Origin: Neobacillus sp. PS3-40
Lineage (GTDB): Bacteria; Bacillota; Bacilli; Bacillales; Cytobacillaceae
DNA length: 64,000 nt
Reading direction: 5' to 3'
NCBI RefSeq assembly: GCF_030915485.1
Contig: NZ_CP133266.1
Coordinates: 1,178,001 to 1,242,000 of the forward strand
Made by a program: the position numbers and the translations under genes. The notes under the pieces are model-generated. The model saw nothing but the letters and a program-made list of their open reading frames with translations, did no database searches and was not told the origin of the DNA. Positions 49,502-59,618 of this stretch are shown here, piece by piece; within the stretch, counting starts at the first letter, position 1, and each line of letters opens with the position of its first letter.

Positions 49502-51064
49502 ATGTCAAAATTTTTAAGAGGAACCTTCATCTTGCTTATTGCAGGCTTAATTACAAGATTATTAGGATTCATCAATAGAATCGTCATTGCCCGAAGTATT
49601 GGTGAAGAGGGCGTTGGCTTGCATATGATGGTTTTCCCAACATTTATTCTTGTAGTTACACTTACTCAACTCGGGCTTCCGGTTGCTATTTCTAAAAATA
49701 TTGCAGAAGCAGAAGCAAGAAAAGATTATGCAGAAATAAAAAAAATCCTTGTGGTTTCTCTAACTACAACTATTTCATTATCCATTATTTTTACACCTGC
49801 TCTAATTCTACTAGCGCCTTATCTCTCACAAACGCTCTTTACAGACCCAAGAACCTATTATCCTTTAATAGCCATTGCTCCTGTTGTACCAATTATTGCA
49901 GTTTCTTCCGTGTTAAGAGGGTATTTTCAGGGCAGACAAAACATGCGGCCCTCAGCTAATTCACAAATTTTAGAACAAGTTGTCCGAATCTCGTTAATTG
50001 CAGTCATGACCAAAGCATTCCTACCCTACGGAGTGGAATATGCAGCTGCAGCGGTAATGATATCTTCCGTTATTGGCGAACTTGTTTCATTGCTCTACCT
50101 AATGACAACATTTAAATTAAAAAAGCGCTTTAGGCTGCGCAAGAATTTTTTCCAATATGTTCATTCTGGCAGAAAAACATTTAACGAACTTATGGCAATT
50201 GCGATTCCAACCACCGGTAGTAGATTGATTGGTTCCATATCATGGTTTTTTGAACCTATTGTAGTGTCACATAGTCTCGCAATTGCAGGAATTGCAGCTG
50301 CTGCAGCTACAAAGCAATATGGGTCACTTACTGGTTATGCAATGCCCTTATTAATGCTTCCATCATTTATAACTAATTCATTAGCCATCTCACTAGTTCC
50401 TGCTATAAGTGAGGCCAATTCTCAAAATGACCACAAGATAATTGAGTATAGACTACAACAAGCCTTAAGACTAGCTTTGTTAAGTGGAGGACTAGCCGTT
50501 ATTGTGTTGTATGTTTTGGCAGACCCTTTAATGAAACTCATGTATGGCTCTACAAAAGGTTCTGATTTTATCAGGTTAATGGCACCATTCTTTTTATTTT
50601 ATTATTATCAGGGCCCCTTGCAGGCCGTATTACAGGCATTAAATTTAGCACGAGCGGCAATGATTAATAGTCTAATTGGAGCAATTGTAAAGACAGCCGT
50701 TATTTTTTTACTTGCAACGCAGGCTTCTTTTGGGATAAATGGTGCTGCTCTAGGGATAATGGTTGGTTTTGTTTTGGTCACCGTCCTCCATTTTGCAACC
50801 GTATTAAAAAGAATCCCCTTTTCCTTTTACATTCGTGAATATTTTAAGGCTTTTTTCATAATGGGGATTTCAGGTTGGTTAGGCTACTGGTTATATCAAA
50901 ACACCCTCGTTGATCAACATTTGATCATTCGAGTACTTACATCAATGACGGGAATGTCTGTTTTCTACTTCATTTTGTTGCTCTTGCTAGGACTTTTGAA
51001 AAAAAATGAGGTTAAACGAATTCCATGGATTGGAAAACCATTATCAAAATGGGTTTTACGTTAA
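49502..51064 (+). CDS. spoVB: Stage V sporulation protein B (lipid flippase family)
   Basis: A 520-residue polytopic membrane protein of the MOP/PST flippase superfamily with about 14 helices. It starts MSKFLRGTFILLIAGLITRLLG and has the typical ARSIGEEGVGLHMM loop. SpoVB is needed for spore cortex synthesis, probably flipping a peptidoglycan precursor across the outer forespore membrane. ATG 49502 lies after GAAGGTGGG; the frame to 49490 begins with a GTG inside that site. CATATAGT at 49458-49465 could be a sigma-E -10 box. The TAA stop is the first triplet of repeat copy 5a. Confidence 0.94.
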   Translation: MSKFLRGTFILLIAGLITRLLGFINRIVIARSIGEEGVGLHMMVFPTFILVVTLTQLGLPVAISKNIAEAEARKDYAEIKKILVVSLTTTISLSIIFTPALILLAPYLSQTLFTDPRTYYPLIAIAPVVPIIAVSSVLRGYFQGRQNMRPSANSQILEQVVRISLIAVMTKAFLPYGVEYAAAAVMISSVIGELVSLLYLMTTFKLKKRFRLRKNFFQYVHSGRKTFNELMAIAIPTTGSRLIGSISWFFEPIVVSHSLAIAGIAAAAATKQYGSLTGYAMPLLMLPSFITNSLAISLVPAISEANSQNDHKIIEYRLQQALRLALLSGGLAVIVLYVLADPLMKLMYGSTKGSDFIRLMAPFFLFYYYQGPLQAVLQALNLARAAMINSLIGAIVKTAVIFLLATQASFGINGAALGIMVGFVLVTVLHFATVLKRIPFSFYIREYFKAFFIMGISGWLGYWLYQNTLVDQHLIIRVLTSMTGMSVFYFILLLLLGLLKKNEVKRIPWIGKPLSKWVLR

Positions 51065-51162
51065 AGAAAACTCGCCGATTGGCGAGCCCCTAAGGGCGAT
51101 GGCAGAGGCGTAGTTGCCCTTATGCGCTAGCAGAATTTATGGATATAAATTCTGATTAGCTA
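51062..51162 (+). repeat. Dispersed multi-hairpin repeat, copy 5a
   Basis: A full-length copy, nearly identical to copy 2: TAAAGAAAACTCGCCGATTG, GGCGAGCCCCTAAGGGCGAT, GTTGCCCTTATGCGCTAGCA, and the CAGAATTTAT/ATAAATTCTG hairpin, ending GATTAGC. Its first triplet is the spoVB stop codon. Confidence 0.9.
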
Positions 51163-51300
51163 AAGAAAACTTGGCTAGCGCCAAGCCTTAGCGCCGGCGA
51201 TTGCCTAGTTGCACTTATGCGATTTGAGTGCTGATTATTTATCAACGATTGTTACTTACTTTAGTGCGTTAACAAAGATATACTTTCTTATAAGCTAAAA
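51160..51300 (+). repeat. Dispersed multi-hairpin repeat, copy 5b (divergent)
   Basis: It begins directly after 5a with TAAAGAAAACTTGGCTAGC and has the first stem CTTGGC/GCCAAG. Compared with CTCGCC/GGCGAG this has paired changes on both arms that keep base pairing. It continues CGGCGATTGCCTAGTTGCAC and TTATGCGA, and ends TAAGCTAAAAAC before a hairpin. Confidence 0.75.
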
Positions 51301-51302
51301 AC

Positions 51303-51333
51303 AAAGACATACACATTGTGTGTGTCTTTTCTT
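51303..51333 (-). terminator. Terminator of yrbG
   Basis: AAGACACACACAATGTGTATGTCTT stem on the minus strand, then TGTTTTTAGC. The tail coincides with the end of repeat copy 5b. Confidence 0.75.
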
Positions 51334-51992
51334 TATTCATCTAACATATCTATGAAAAACTTTCCATTTTCAAAGCTGCAAAAAGAAACCTTTTTTATTT
51401 CATTATACCCTTTCTTTTTTAATTCCTGCCTGAGCCAGAAGTTTGTCTTGTTAATCCTTTGTAGGTTGTCTTCATTTATGTCCCCGTCAATTATTAAAGG
51501 GATCGTTATATCCCCACTTATTGTATTATTATTCTCATCTTTTTCCTTTTCAATAATTGACAATTTTCCTGATGACTCCAAAATGGCAAATTCAACATCG
51601 GTGATACTACGAATATCCTTTTCCCGTAATTGCATCATAAGATCATCAAAATTATAACGCTGTTTTCGCATCGCGTTTTCATCAATTCTACCTTTATTAA
51701 TAATAATTGTAGGCTTCCCATCAACAAAATCTCGAAACCGTTTGCTTTTTAGAGAAATCAACGCAGTCGTGATCTGAATTAGCATTAGCAGTGACATTGG
51801 CAAAATTGTATGAATAAGGGGGTCTTTCGTATCCTCAATTGCAACAACACCCATTTCAGCAATCATGATAAATACAACCAAGTCCAAGATACTCAATTCC
51901 CCTATTTCTCTCTTACCCATTAATCGAAAGATAATAAATATAAGTACATACAGAAATATTGTTCGAAAAATTATAATAAAATGTTCTTCCAC
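51333..51992 (-). CDS. yrbG: DUF421 membrane protein YrbG
   Basis: A 219-residue DUF421 (YetF-like) protein: an N-terminal three-helix membrane domain (roughly 8-80) with the conserved GKREIGELSILDLVVFI, then a cytoplasmic domain containing INKGRID and the NFDDLMMQLREKDI motif. Relatives occur in sporulating bacteria (including germination-related SpoVA-operon accessory proteins), but the function of this one is unknown. GTG 51992 has AGGGGCGA upstream. Confidence 0.88.
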   Translation of the reverse strand: MEEHFIIIFRTIFLYVLIFIIFRLMGKREIGELSILDLVVFIMIAEMGVVAIEDTKDPLIHTILPMSLLMLIQITTALISLKSKRFRDFVDGKPTIIINKGRIDENAMRKQRYNFDDLMMQLREKDIRSITDVEFAILESSGKLSIIEKEKDENNNTISGDITIPLIIDGDINEDNLQRINKTNFWLRQELKKKGYNEIKKVSFCSFENGKFFIDMLDE

Positions 51993-52164
51993 TTATTGTC
52001 GCCCCTTTTCCTCTTATTTATTTTAATCAAAGGAGTGAAAAAGATAATAGGAATATAATTCCAATATTTCCGAAAATGATATACCTGTTTTGTAATCCTT
52101 AACCAATTGAAAAAATTCAATTCTATTTTCAATTCATCTGAATATGCTTGTACTAGGAAGAAAA

Positions 52165-52198
52165 CTGTCTATCTTATGAAAACACTTAGGATAGACAG
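52165..52198. other. Inverted repeat of unknown role upstream of yrzE
   Basis: CTGTCTATC (52165-52173) and GATAGACAG (52190-52198) are perfect complements separated by 16 bases. No T run follows, so it does not look like a terminator; it could be an operator or a structure in the yrzE 5' leader. Confidence 0.5.
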
Positions 52199-52244
52199 GA
52201 ACCAATAATAAGCCTTAAAAGGTAACAGAAGGGGGAGAATAAAA

Positions 52245-52631
52245 ATCGAATCAAAAAGCTTTGGAACATCCGTACTTTACGGGCTCATTTTTATTTTTTT
52301 ATTTGCAGCACTTAGCAGCTTGATTTTTTCCTTTATTCTTAGATTTACTTCCGTACGGGAAATATCACTTCAATACATTATTACAGCCATTTCATTTATC
52401 GGGCTGTTTGGAGGCGGATTTTTGTCCGGTGGAAAAGGAAAACAAAAAGGATGGCTAATCGGGGGATTAACGGGATTAATCTATTCTTTAATTGTATTTT
52501 TGTTTCAATATTTAGGATATGACCGCCTTTTTACTGGAGAGCAAATTATTTATCATATTTGTTACACATTGATTGCCATGATGGGTGGAATACTGGGCGT
52601 AAATATGTCATCAAATTCCCGGACTGCATAA
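52245..52631 (+). CDS. yrzE: TIGR04086-type membrane protein YrzE, probable ATC start
   Basis: A 128-residue protein with four membrane helices (LYGLIFIFLFAALSSLIFSF; ITAISFIGLFGGGFLSG; GWLIGGLTGLIYSLIVFLF; LIAMMGGILGV), matching the TIGR04086 family seen next to yajC in Bacillus. No ATG, GTG or TTG lies before the first helix. The only strong ribosome binding site, AGGGGGAG, is followed eight bases later by ATC, which would give the family-like start M-ESKSFGTSVLYG. A TTG at 52320 would remove most of the first helix. Function unknown. Confidence 0.8.
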   Translation: MESKSFGTSVLYGLIFIFLFAALSSLIFSFILRFTSVREISLQYIITAISFIGLFGGGFLSGGKGKQKGWLIGGLTGLIYSLIVFLFQYLGYDRLFTGEQIIYHICYTLIAMMGGILGVNMSSNSRTA

Positions 52632-52673
52632 TAGAAAAAGGAAGCCTCAAAGGCTTCCTTTTTCTATAAGTAT
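52630..52673. terminator. Terminator between yrzE and yajC
   Basis: GAAAAAGGAAGCCT / AGGCTTCCTTTTTC perfect stem with a CAA loop and A/T runs on both sides; it serves both convergent genes. Confidence 0.92.
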
Positions 52674-52682
52674 CTATCTTGA

Positions 52683-52973
52683 TCAGTCTTTCTTAGCTAG
52701 CTTATCTTCTGGTGCAGACTCAACTACATCACGGATAGCAGAGCGCTCATATGTTAAGCGACTACCGTCTCCACATTTAATGACGGCCTTATTGTCATCA
52801 ATAGAATCTATAAAACCATGTAATCCACCAATAGTGACGATTTTATCACCTTTTTTAAGATCACTTTGCATTTGTTTTACTGCCTTTTGACGTTTTTGCT
52901 GTGGGCGAATTAATAAGAAATAAAACAACACAAACATCAAAATCAAAGGTAAAATAGTGCCAATTCCTTGCAT
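52683..52973 (-). CDS. yajC: Preprotein translocase subunit YajC
   Basis: A 96-residue single-span membrane protein. The N-terminal helix (about 5-22) ends in the hallmark FYFLLIRPQQKRQK, followed by a cytoplasmic domain with KGDKIVTIGG. YajC associates with SecDF. AAGGAGGG precedes the ATG. It is the last gene of the ruvA-ruvB-queA-tgt-yajC series, a widely conserved order. Confidence 0.95.
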   Translation of the reverse strand: MQGIGTILPLILMFVLFYFLLIRPQQKRQKAVKQMQSDLKKGDKIVTIGGLHGFIDSIDDNKAVIKCGDGSRLTYERSAIRDVVESAPEDKLAKKD

Positions 52974-53002
52974 CTTGTTTCCCTCCTTTCAAACTACATC
53001 TA

Positions 53003-55203
<2,201 letters not shown>

Positions 55204-55248
55204 CAATGACACCCTACCTATATTTCTTAAGTATTAAAGATATTCCTA

Positions 55249-56250
55249 TTACTCATTAGGAATATCCAAGTGAAAATGGTGATAGGCCAGTTCCGTAACC
55301 ATTCTTCCTCGAGGCGTTCTTTGCAAAAAGCCAATTTGCAGCAAATATGGCTCATAAACGTCTTCAATGGTGTCTGACTCTTCCCCAATCGTTGCAGCAA
55401 TCGTATCAAGACCAACCGGTCCACCGCGAAACTTTGAAATAATCTCCATTATAAGCTTGTGATCAATATGATCAAGGCCAAGCCGGTCAACTTGCAATAA
55501 TTCGAGTGCTTCGTTTGCTAGTTCGAGATTGATTATACCGTTTGCCTTTACTTGAGCAAAATCCCTTACTCTACGGAGTAAACGGTTAGCAATCCTTGGT
55601 GTTCCTCGTGACCTTCTCGCGATTTCAGTTGCAGCGTGACTGTCTATTTCTGTCTCAAACACCTCCGAGGTTCTAAGGACAATACTCATCAATTGATCTT
55701 CCTTATAATACTCGAGACGGCTCAAAACTCCAAATCGATCCCGAAGTGGAGCAGATATTGCCCCTGCTCTTGTCGTTGCCCCTACAAGTGTAAATGGTGG
55801 CAAATCAAGGCGGACAGATCGGGCGCTTGGCCCCTTACCAATTACAATATCGAGGCAAAAATCTTCCATTGCAGGATATAAAACCTCTTCAATAGATCTT
55901 GGCAATCTGTGTATTTCATCAATAAATAAGACATCACCTGGCTCAAGTGCTGTAAGAATTGCCGCCAAATCTCCCGGTCTTTCGATTGCAGGGCCCGATG
56001 TCGTTCGAATATTTACGCCCATTTCATTGGCAATGATCGTCGCCAGTGTCGTTTTTCCTAAGCCAGGAGGGCCATATAAAAGTACATGGTCTAAAGTCTC
56101 ATGCCTTAGTTTTGCAGCTTCAATAAAAATTTCTAAATTAGCCTTTACTTTATCTTGTCCTATGTATTGCTTCAAGTTTTTAGGCCGAAGGCTTTGTTCA
56201 AGCGATATATCGTTTAGGTCTGCCTCACCCGAAATAATTCGTTCTTCCAA
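55249..56250 (-). CDS. ruvB: Holliday junction branch migration ATPase RuvB
   Basis: A 333-residue AAA+ motor: Walker [10 protein letters not shown], Walker [10 protein letters not shown], sensor region [10 protein letters not shown], and a C-terminal winged helix with [13 protein letters not shown]. It drives branch migration with RuvA. It starts at TTG 56250 with AAGGTGATG upstream, 11 bases after the ruvA stop. Confidence 0.97.
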   Translation of the reverse strand: MEERIISGEADLNDISLEQSLRPKNLKQYIGQDKVKANLEIFIEAAKLRHETLDHVLLYGPPGLGKTTLATIIANEMGVNIRTTSGPAIERPGDLAAILTALEPGDVLFIDEIHRLPRSIEEVLYPAMEDFCLDIVIGKGPSARSVRLDLPPFTLVGATTRAGAISAPLRDRFGVLSRLEYYKEDQLMSIVLRTSEVFETEIDSHAATEIARRSRGTPRIANRLLRRVRDFAQVKANGIINLELANEALELLQVDRLGLDHIDHKLIMEIISKFRGGPVGLDTIAATIGEESDTIEDVYEPYLLQIGFLQRTPRGRMVTELAYHHFHLDIPNE

Positions 56251-56261
56251 GAATCATCACC

Positions 56262-56873
56262 TTATTTTAATAGCCGTTGAAGGGCCTTTTTAATATATTG
56301 ATCAGTTGATAGCTGTTCTTTTTTTAATTCAGGAGATATTTTTTTTATCTCCTTTTCCGTATATCCAAGTGCCTTTAATGCTAAAACTGCTTCCTCAAAG
56401 GCAGCGAATCTAGTTTCATTTTGAACTAAAGTTTCATTTGCATTAAACAAATTCGGAAAACAGTCAGGTACAATATTATGGAGTTTTCCTTTTAAATCTA
56501 ATATCATTTGTCTAGCTGTTTTTTTGCCCACACCTGGAAATTTAATGAGGAAACCCTCATCTTCATTTTCAATTGCTTGGACCACCTGCTGCACTTCCCC
56601 AGATGCAAGAATGGCAAGTGCCCCTTTTGGACCGATTCCAGAAACATTTAATAATTTTGTAAACAGCCTTTTTTCTTCCCTTGTTTCAAAACCATAAAGT
56701 GCTAGCAGATCTTCCCTTACATATTGATAAGTAAATACTGTTACCTTATTTTCAATTTTACTCGAATATATAAATGGATTTGGCGTTGCGATTTGAAAGC
56801 CAATCCCATTATTTTCGATCACTATGTATTCAGGACCTACAAACTCTAGTGTGCCTTTAATAAATTCATACAA
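56262..56873 (-). CDS. ruvA: Holliday junction DNA-binding protein RuvA
   Basis: A 203-residue RuvA: N-terminal OB fold ([20 protein letters not shown]), two helix-hairpin-helix motifs ([16 protein letters not shown] and [14 protein letters not shown]), and the C-terminal RuvB-binding domain ([16 protein letters not shown]). It starts at TTG 56873 with GAGGAGAG upstream. RuvC is typically absent in Bacillaceae, where RecU takes that role. Confidence 0.96.
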   Translation of the reverse strand: MYEFIKGTLEFVGPEYIVIENNGIGFQIATPNPFIYSSKIENKVTVFTYQYVREDLLALYGFETREEKRLFTKLLNVSGIGPKGALAILASGEVQQVVQAIENEDEGFLIKFPGVGKKTARQMILDLKGKLHNIVPDCFPNLFNANETLVQNETRFAAFEEAVLALKALGYTEKEIKKISPELKKEQLSTDQYIKKALQRLLK

Positions 56874-56943
56874 TTCGCTTCTCTCCTCAAGCTTGTTGTA
56901 TTACATTCTATCATACAATTTTCAGCTTGATAAAATAAATAAC

Positions 56944-56977
56944 TAAAAACCAGGCTGACATGTCAGTCTGGTTTTAC
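56944..56977 (-). terminator. Terminator of bofC
   Basis: AAACCAGACTGACA / TGTCAGCCTGGTTTTT stem on the minus strand, followed by TTTTAG, between bofC and ruvA. Confidence 0.85.
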
Positions 56978-56996
56978 GGGAAGAATGCATGTAACG

Positions 56997-57560
56997 TTAA
57001 TTTCCTTGCAAGTCATTTGTTGAATATGGCTTAAATGTCTCTAATACCTCTACATAGTGATCCTTTGTTTTAATGGGGATCCCATGAATAAGCTCTTCCT
57101 GTTTTTTACTCTCAAGTTTTTTTATATCTATTTGGAAAAAGGATTGAATAATTCTTGATCGTTCGGGCTTACCATTAAAAATGCTCAAAACACCTTCATG
57201 AGTCACTCCAAAAAAACCATTTGCCTTCAAAAGTGGAGAAATGTCATCGACATTCTTTCTAAAAGTAACTTTTGTTTCGTTAACATCAACAAGCTGCCAC
57301 TGATCATATTTTGCCCAAAATTCTTTTAATGACGAGACAGACTCATTGACCACCTCTTCACTTACTTCACCATCAAGATAAATTCTCTCGAAGACAACCT
57401 TCAAATAAAGGGGTTCCCCATTTTGTTGTAGATGAAAGGTGTCCATTTTTGCGGCAGAACCAACCATAATAATTCCAGTACCCTGAACAATAAACATGAT
57501 GAGAAAAACAGTAATTGCAGCAATAAAAGTTCGCAGAACAACTGTCAGCTTGATTCTCAT
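56997..57560 (-). CDS. bofC: Forespore regulator BofC (SpoIVB inhibitor)
   Basis: A 187-residue exported forespore protein: a membrane or signal segment at about 8-32, then the extracytoplasmic BofC domains (EPLYLKVVFERIYLDGEVSEE; GFFGVTHEGVLSIFNG). In B. subtilis BofC restrains the SpoIVB protease that triggers pro-sigma-K processing, so this gene acts on the same checkpoint as the split sigK at the left edge. GAGGTGATC precedes ATG 57560. Expression should be sigma-G dependent, but I could not pick out a clear promoter. Confidence 0.93.
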   Translation of the reverse strand: MRIKLTVVLRTFIAAITVFLIMFIVQGTGIIMVGSAAKMDTFHLQQNGEPLYLKVVFERIYLDGEVSEEVVNESVSSLKEFWAKYDQWQLVDVNETKVTFRKNVDDISPLLKANGFFGVTHEGVLSIFNGKPERSRIIQSFFQIDIKKLESKKQEELIHGIPIKTKDHYVEVLETFKPYSTNDLQGN

Positions 57561-57685
57561 ACATGATCACCTCTAATTTCTTTAAAATATCACCATTCCT
57601 TTTAGTTTAGCCTCTATTTCTATATTTATCCTTTTTGAAAAATAAATGCTACTATTTGAAAAAAAGCTCTTTTATTATGATGTAT

Positions 57686-57720
57686 GCTAGCTAAAAAAGA
57701 GGACGGCATTTGCCATCCCC
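57686..57720 (-). terminator. Terminator of coxA
   Basis: GGGGATGGCA / TGCCGTCCTC stem with AAA-type loop on the minus strand, followed by TTTTTTAGC just after the coxA stop. Confidence 0.85.
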
Positions 57721-57736
57721 AAATTAGAAGCATTTA

Positions 57737-58423
57737 TTACTTTGCTCCACCCTCACGCAAATCATTATTTATAAATCGATCCCGGCTGAGAGTTCCTTCA
57801 TCCGTTAGAATGGTTACCGATCTTCCATCTGTGTAAGGCCGAATCGCCTTTCGAATGGCTTGCTTGGTTTTTTCAGCCTTGCTTTTATCATTTAGATGTA
57901 CAGAGATTAAAACAGATGAACCAAAAACAACAGAGCGAACATCTCGGACATTTTTGATGTTTGCAGTCTTCGTTCTTATTTGATCAGATATTTTTCCAAG
58001 AGTTTTTGGATCAGCTGAAAAGCCTACATTTCTTTGATTTAAATGTCCAGAATAATTAGCATCACTTATGCTAAAACGATTATCATGTTGAGAGAAGTTT
58101 CGATCATCAGTAGCAAGTGGTGCGGTTGGAATTGGAGGATTACCATTTTTATCCTTCACCTGTACTAGCCTACTTTTTTGATTTTGAACTATTTTCCCCT
58201 CTGCACCAAGGCTGTGATCCATCATTTCTGTTAGTGGACCATCATTATCTGATAATAAGGCATTAGTTTGATTAGGGTGATTTTCATTCGAATAATAACC
58301 GATCGGCCGAGCATTATCATTGTAACGTTCATTAACACCAGCTCGGTTATTCCCAGCACACCCAGCCATTCCAATAACCATTATTAAAGCGGAAACAGGA
58401 AGCAACCATTTTGATCTTTTCAA
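57737..58423 (-). CDS. coxA: YhcN/YlaJ-type sporulation lipoprotein, spore cortex protein CoxA
   Basis: A 228-residue lipoprotein. A signal peptide ends in the lipobox MAGC (Cys22), then a variable Asn- and Asp-rich region follows, and a C-terminal YhcN/YlaJ domain with IRTKTANIKNVRDVRSVVFGSSVLISV. In B. subtilis CoxA (YrbB) lies at the same place between bofC and safA and localises to the cortex. It starts at TTG 58423 with GGGGAGG upstream. It is separated from the next gene by a hairpin, so it has its own promoter, likely sporulation-specific. Confidence 0.88.
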   Translation of the reverse strand: MKRSKWLLPVSALIMVIGMAGCAGNNRAGVNERYNDNARPIGYYSNENHPNQTNALLSDNDGPLTEMMDHSLGAEGKIVQNQKSRLVQVKDKNGNPPIPTAPLATDDRNFSQHDNRFSISDANYSGHLNQRNVGFSADPKTLGKISDQIRTKTANIKNVRDVRSVVFGSSVLISVHLNDKSKAEKTKQAIRKAIRPYTDGRSVTILTDEGTLSRDRFINNDLREGGAK

Positions 58424-58511
58424 GCGAAAAACCTCCCCTAAGCTTCATGAGCATTAACGCACTGCTCACATATTAGGTTGTAACATCAAAGGAGGTTTCA
58501 TTCTGTTTTGA

Positions 58512-58558
58512 AAAAATTGGCATTCGCCATGTATTTTGGTAAATACCAATTTTTTATT
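58512..58558 (-). terminator. Terminator downstream of the kinase-like gene
   Basis: AAAAATTGGTATT / AATGCCAATTTTTT stem (one G-U pair, 20-nt loop) on the minus strand. Confidence 0.6.
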
Positions 58559-58628
58559 TTTATTATTGGTTCTTTTTGTAATGTTATTTTTTAACATAAA
58601 TCCATTAAAAACAGAGTAGGCCAGGAAG

Positions 58629-59618
58629 TTAATGTTGTTTTAGTTTGCTTATTTTATCCTTTAGCTTTTTCACAAATTGCCTTCTCAAATAAAACTGATC
58701 AAGAGTTAATTCGATTACCTGTTTATATTTATAAGAATCAGTGTTTGTATTTTCTCGGATCAGTCGATTCCATTCTCGAAAAATATCGGCAGGAAAGGCT
58801 AATGCATACAAAAACGCTTCTTCATTCAAATATTTTTGAATTTGTTTATGTTTTGAAAGATATTCATATGACCAATCAACAAATGGGAGGATTCGATTGG
58901 CATATTGTAAAATATCTATACATTCAGGACCAATACTGATTAAATCATAATCAATTAAGTTTAAATTTCCTTTGGAGTCCCTTAAAAAATTATGATGAGC
59001 AACATCCCCGTGCAGAATGACATGTGGTTTCTTCAGAAAAAAATCATCCGTTTCTTTCATACCGTCTAGTGACCAATTTGCCCATTCCAACATTTCATTA
59101 ATGAAGGGATCTTGCAAAAAGTATCGTAGCATTGGTATATTTCGAGAAAAAATAGTTGAACGTTCTGTCCATTTTGATTGAATTTTGCTTAAGGAAAGCA
59201 ATGTTTTATATCTTGGGGCAATCGTTGCTGTTATTTGATGAAATTCTTCTAACAAATCAAGTCCTTCCATCCGATTATTGTACGTTCGATACGAAAATGA
59301 ATTCTCATTTGGCTTAATGTATTCCATGCAACCGAAATATTTTCCTTCAAAAAAAAGTGGTTCTTTAAATAGATCTTGCAAATATATATATGATTTTGTA
59401 AAACCTTCGTTACGGAGTGTTGCTGTGAATACCTCTTGCAGTTTAAGCTTACGATTTGAGGAATATCCCTTAATAATATACGTTTTTTTCGTAGTTTTAA
59501 CTAAGAAAACTGCATCTCTAATGGTCACCATTTTAACAATTTTTTCTTTAAATTGCTGGTTTAAATGGGAAAGGAGACGATTGAAATAATCATCTCCTCC
59601 TCTTTTTTTAATAGTCAT
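58629..59618 (-). CDS. CotS/YutH-like phosphotransferase-fold spore coat protein
   Basis: A protein of about 329 residues of the aminoglycoside phosphotransferase fold. The catalytic loop HGDVAHHN (about 203-210) and metal site LIDYDLI (DYD in place of DFE, about 223-225) are present, so it may be active as a kinase. Relatives include the coat-associated CotS, YutH and YsxE. It follows safA, whose product builds the inner coat, which supports a coat role. The start is unclear: ATG 59618 overlaps the safA end by 11 bases with a poor ribosome binding site. A strong AAGAGGAGGAG nearby leads to no in-frame start. I do not recall a gene at this position in B. subtilis. Confidence 0.75.
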   Translation of the reverse strand: MTIKKRGGDDYFNRLLSHLNQQFKEKIVKMVTIRDAVFLVKTTKKTYIIKGYSSNRKLKLQEVFTATLRNEGFTKSYIYLQDLFKEPLFFEGKYFGCMEYIKPNENSFSYRTYNNRMEGLDLLEEFHQITATIAPRYKTLLSLSKIQSKWTERSTIFSRNIPMLRYFLQDPFINEMLEWANWSLDGMKETDDFFLKKPHVILHGDVAHHNFLRDSKGNLNLIDYDLISIGPECIDILQYANRILPFVDWSYEYLSKHKQIQKYLNEEAFLYALAFPADIFREWNRLIRENTNTDSYKYKQVIELTLDQFYLRRQFVKKLKDKISKLKQH

